Positions 55,875 through 56,845 of a stretch of DNA of 56,845 nt are shown here, piece by piece (position 1 is the first letter of the stretch; the number at the start of each line of letters is the position of its first letter). The DNA comes from Alcaligenaceae bacterium CGII-47 (GTDB taxonomy: Bacteria; Pseudomonadota; Gammaproteobacteria; Burkholderiales; Burkholderiaceae_B), in NCBI GenBank assembly GCA_019166125.1, contig JAHTBO010000012.1, positions 1-56,845 of the forward strand, given 5' to 3'. The position numbers and the translations under genes were made by a program. The notes beneath the pieces were generated by a model, which searched no databases, was not told where the DNA came from, and worked only from the letters and a program-made list of their open reading frames with translations.

Positions 55875-56323
55875 TGCAGCGGCATGGATGGACATTGCTG
55901 TTCCATGATTGCGTAGTGGAACAATTGCAGAAACTCGATGCTGCCGCTCAGCGCGCAGAGCAGAATGACCCGCAAAGCTTTGAGTCCAATGCCAACGTCA
56001 AGCTAATCAATGCTTTGAGCCACTTGATGTTAGAAGCGGTGCCCAGCAATCCAAGCCGGGATGAATATCGTCAGGGCAACACGCTTGGGGCAGCCTATCG
56101 CCATTGGCGACGGGCCAAAATCGGGCGGCGGTTTCGGCTGTTTTTCCGATATGACTCGCAGGCCAAAATAATTGTGTTTGCATGGGTGAATGACGAGCAG
56201 ACCTTGCGGTCAGCAGGCAGCAAATCAGACCCGTATGCGGTCTTTGAAAAAATGCTTGGCCGCGGTAATCCACCCGACGACTGGAACGCATTAAAGGCTG
56301 CAAGTCGAGAGAATTGGAGATAA
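55874..56323 (+). CDS. yhaV: YhaV toxin
   Basis: 149-residue mRNA-cleaving toxin of the RelE superfamily, ribosome-dependent in E. coli. Family motifs are visible: GNTLGAAYRHWRRAKIGRRFRLFFRYDS, VFAWVNDEQTLRSAGSKSDPYAVFEKMLGRGNPPDDW. It is full length and intact. An IS66 end begins 4 nt after the stop codon. Confidence 0.95.
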   Translation: MQRHGWTLLFHDCVVEQLQKLDAAAQRAEQNDPQSFESNANVKLINALSHLMLEAVPSNPSRDEYRQGNTLGAAYRHWRRAKIGRRFRLFFRYDSQAKIIVFAWVNDEQTLRSAGSKSDPYAVFEKMLGRGNPPDDWNALKAASRENWR

Positions 56324-56326
56324 CCC

Positions 56327-56569
56327 GTAAGCGATCCATTAAACCCATTCTTCTCTGGCGACTAGATTCATGGCTAAATCCTGGTCATGGGTATTCCACG
56401 GCAAAAGCGCTTCTATTTCATCCACGGTCTGGGCCAGCGGCAGACGCTCGAGCACGTAGCAGAGCCACGCATAAGGCTCTCGTGCGCAGGCCTTCGCCGT
56501 TTCAATCAGCGAATACACCAGGGCACTTGCGTGCGCACCGGCCGCAGTGTCAGAAAAAATCCAGTTTTT
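56327..56569 (-). mobile_element. IS66 remnant: end of tnpC transposase and one terminus
   Basis: The minus strand from about 56569 to 56339 encodes KNWIFSDTAAGAHASALVYS, then LIETAKACAREPYAWL and TVDEIEALLPWN, the C-terminal end of the IS66 transposase, with the stop at 56339. On the plus strand GTAAGC at 56327 matches the characteristic IS66-family terminal bases, so the element end lies 4 nt after yhaV. The rest of the transposase is absent: upstream residues (to 56713) are not IS66-like. Confidence 0.8.
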
Positions 56570-56712
56570 CCTTTTATGTGAAGCTCTACATAACAGGAAT
56601 AAGGCGAACTCGGCGATTATGCGAACCCGGGCTTGTGGCCTAGACCGATATACAGGAATCGCGGCTGTTTGAAGTGAGTGATTCTCGGCTGGACTTCGCA
56701 TAAAAACTCGCA

Positions 56713-56743
56713 TCTCCTAATGTGGTAACCCCACTTTAGGAGA
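56713..56743. repeat. Strong hairpin before the edge gene
   Basis: Arms TCTCCTAATGTGG and CCACTTTAGGAGA pair over 13 bp with a single mismatch, around the loop TAACC. The right arm contains the AGGAGA Shine-Dalgarno of the following open frame, so the structure could limit its translation; it could also be the end of a mobile element. Confidence 0.65.
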
Positions 56744-56748
56744 ACCTC

Positions 56749-56845
56749 ATGAATGTTTTTGATGCCTTAACACCGCTGGCCGCAAGTCGGTTACGCACAA
56801 GTGTCGTGAGTCCGTTCGCACAGGCGTACTGGGACCATTTAAGCG
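56749..56845 (+). CDS. Unidentified gene, cut by the right edge
   Basis: ATG at 56749 with AGGAG 7 nt upstream starts an open frame of 32 codons (MNVFDALTPLAASRL and VVSPFAQAYWDHL) running off the window. Too short to identify. Being next to an IS66 remnant and a terminal-type hairpin it could belong to a mobile element, but this is a guess. Confidence 0.5.
   Translation, partial: MNVFDALTPLAASRLRTSVVSPFAQAYWDHLS

Noticed and set aside
47718-56845. CRISPR array or tRNA-associated attachment site at the island
   Set aside because: No regularly spaced repeats, no tRNA gene and no matching direct repeats at the island ends were seen.

Overview
The window looks like chromosomal DNA of a Burkholderiales betaproteobacterium, probably an Alcaligenaceae relative. 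The basis is overall protein resemblance, the rpsF-priB-rpsR-rplI / dnaB block, the folE2-dxs-ispA-xseB block, a hopanoid squalene module (hpnCDE) and fairly high G+C with densely packed genes. The genus cannot be fixed from the sequence alone.

Bases 1-41,000 are mostly ordinary core genome. In order: the 5' end of an IS200/IS605-type tnpB at the left edge; two dTDP-rhamnose genes (rfbBD, with no rfbA or rfbC); yggX, phoU and rpiA; a polyamine ABC importer (potFGHI); a Kdo kinase and a TauE/SafE permease; radA, an SDR protein and alr; hpnCDE; an arginase; an alaC-hom-thrC run; bcp, PIN-PhoH and pdxA; dnaB and the small ribosomal operon with a clear terminator between them; folE2, dxs, ispA and xseB; a sulfurtransferase, a DMT permease, htpX and a Na/Pi cotransporter; polA divergent from a LOG-family gene with start codons that overlap; and an orphan amino-acid-type ABC ATPase. 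The dxs-ispA products (isoprenoid units to farnesyl diphosphate) feed the hpnCDE steps to squalene.

Bases 41,003-47,717 hold a complete type I Wadjet anti-plasmid system (jetABCD). Its four genes are tightly packed, with two overlaps, and sit 21 nt behind the orphan ABC ATPase.

Bases 47,767-56,323 are a dense island of toxin-antitoxin (TA) loci, some intact and some decayed. Apparently intact: a RelE/HigA-like pair, an AbiEii-type nucleotidyltransferase pair, brnTA, RES-Xre, higBA and prlF-yhaV. Broken or orphaned: an orphan brnA with a brnT 3' fragment joined to a hipA 5' fragment behind an intact hipB; hicB with only the C-terminal third of hicA; a rhuM fragment; and a fic gene with internal deletions that remove its catalytic motif. 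Most of the intact loci have clear inverted repeats at the promoter. A short ISL3-type transposase scrap lies inside the island. An IS66 remnant ends 4 nt after yhaV, and past it a strong hairpin precedes an open reading frame cut by the right edge.

Nothing here is clearly a wholly new system. The most informative features are the Wadjet and TA neighbourhood and the recombination junctions within it. No tRNA, rRNA or CRISPR array was seen.
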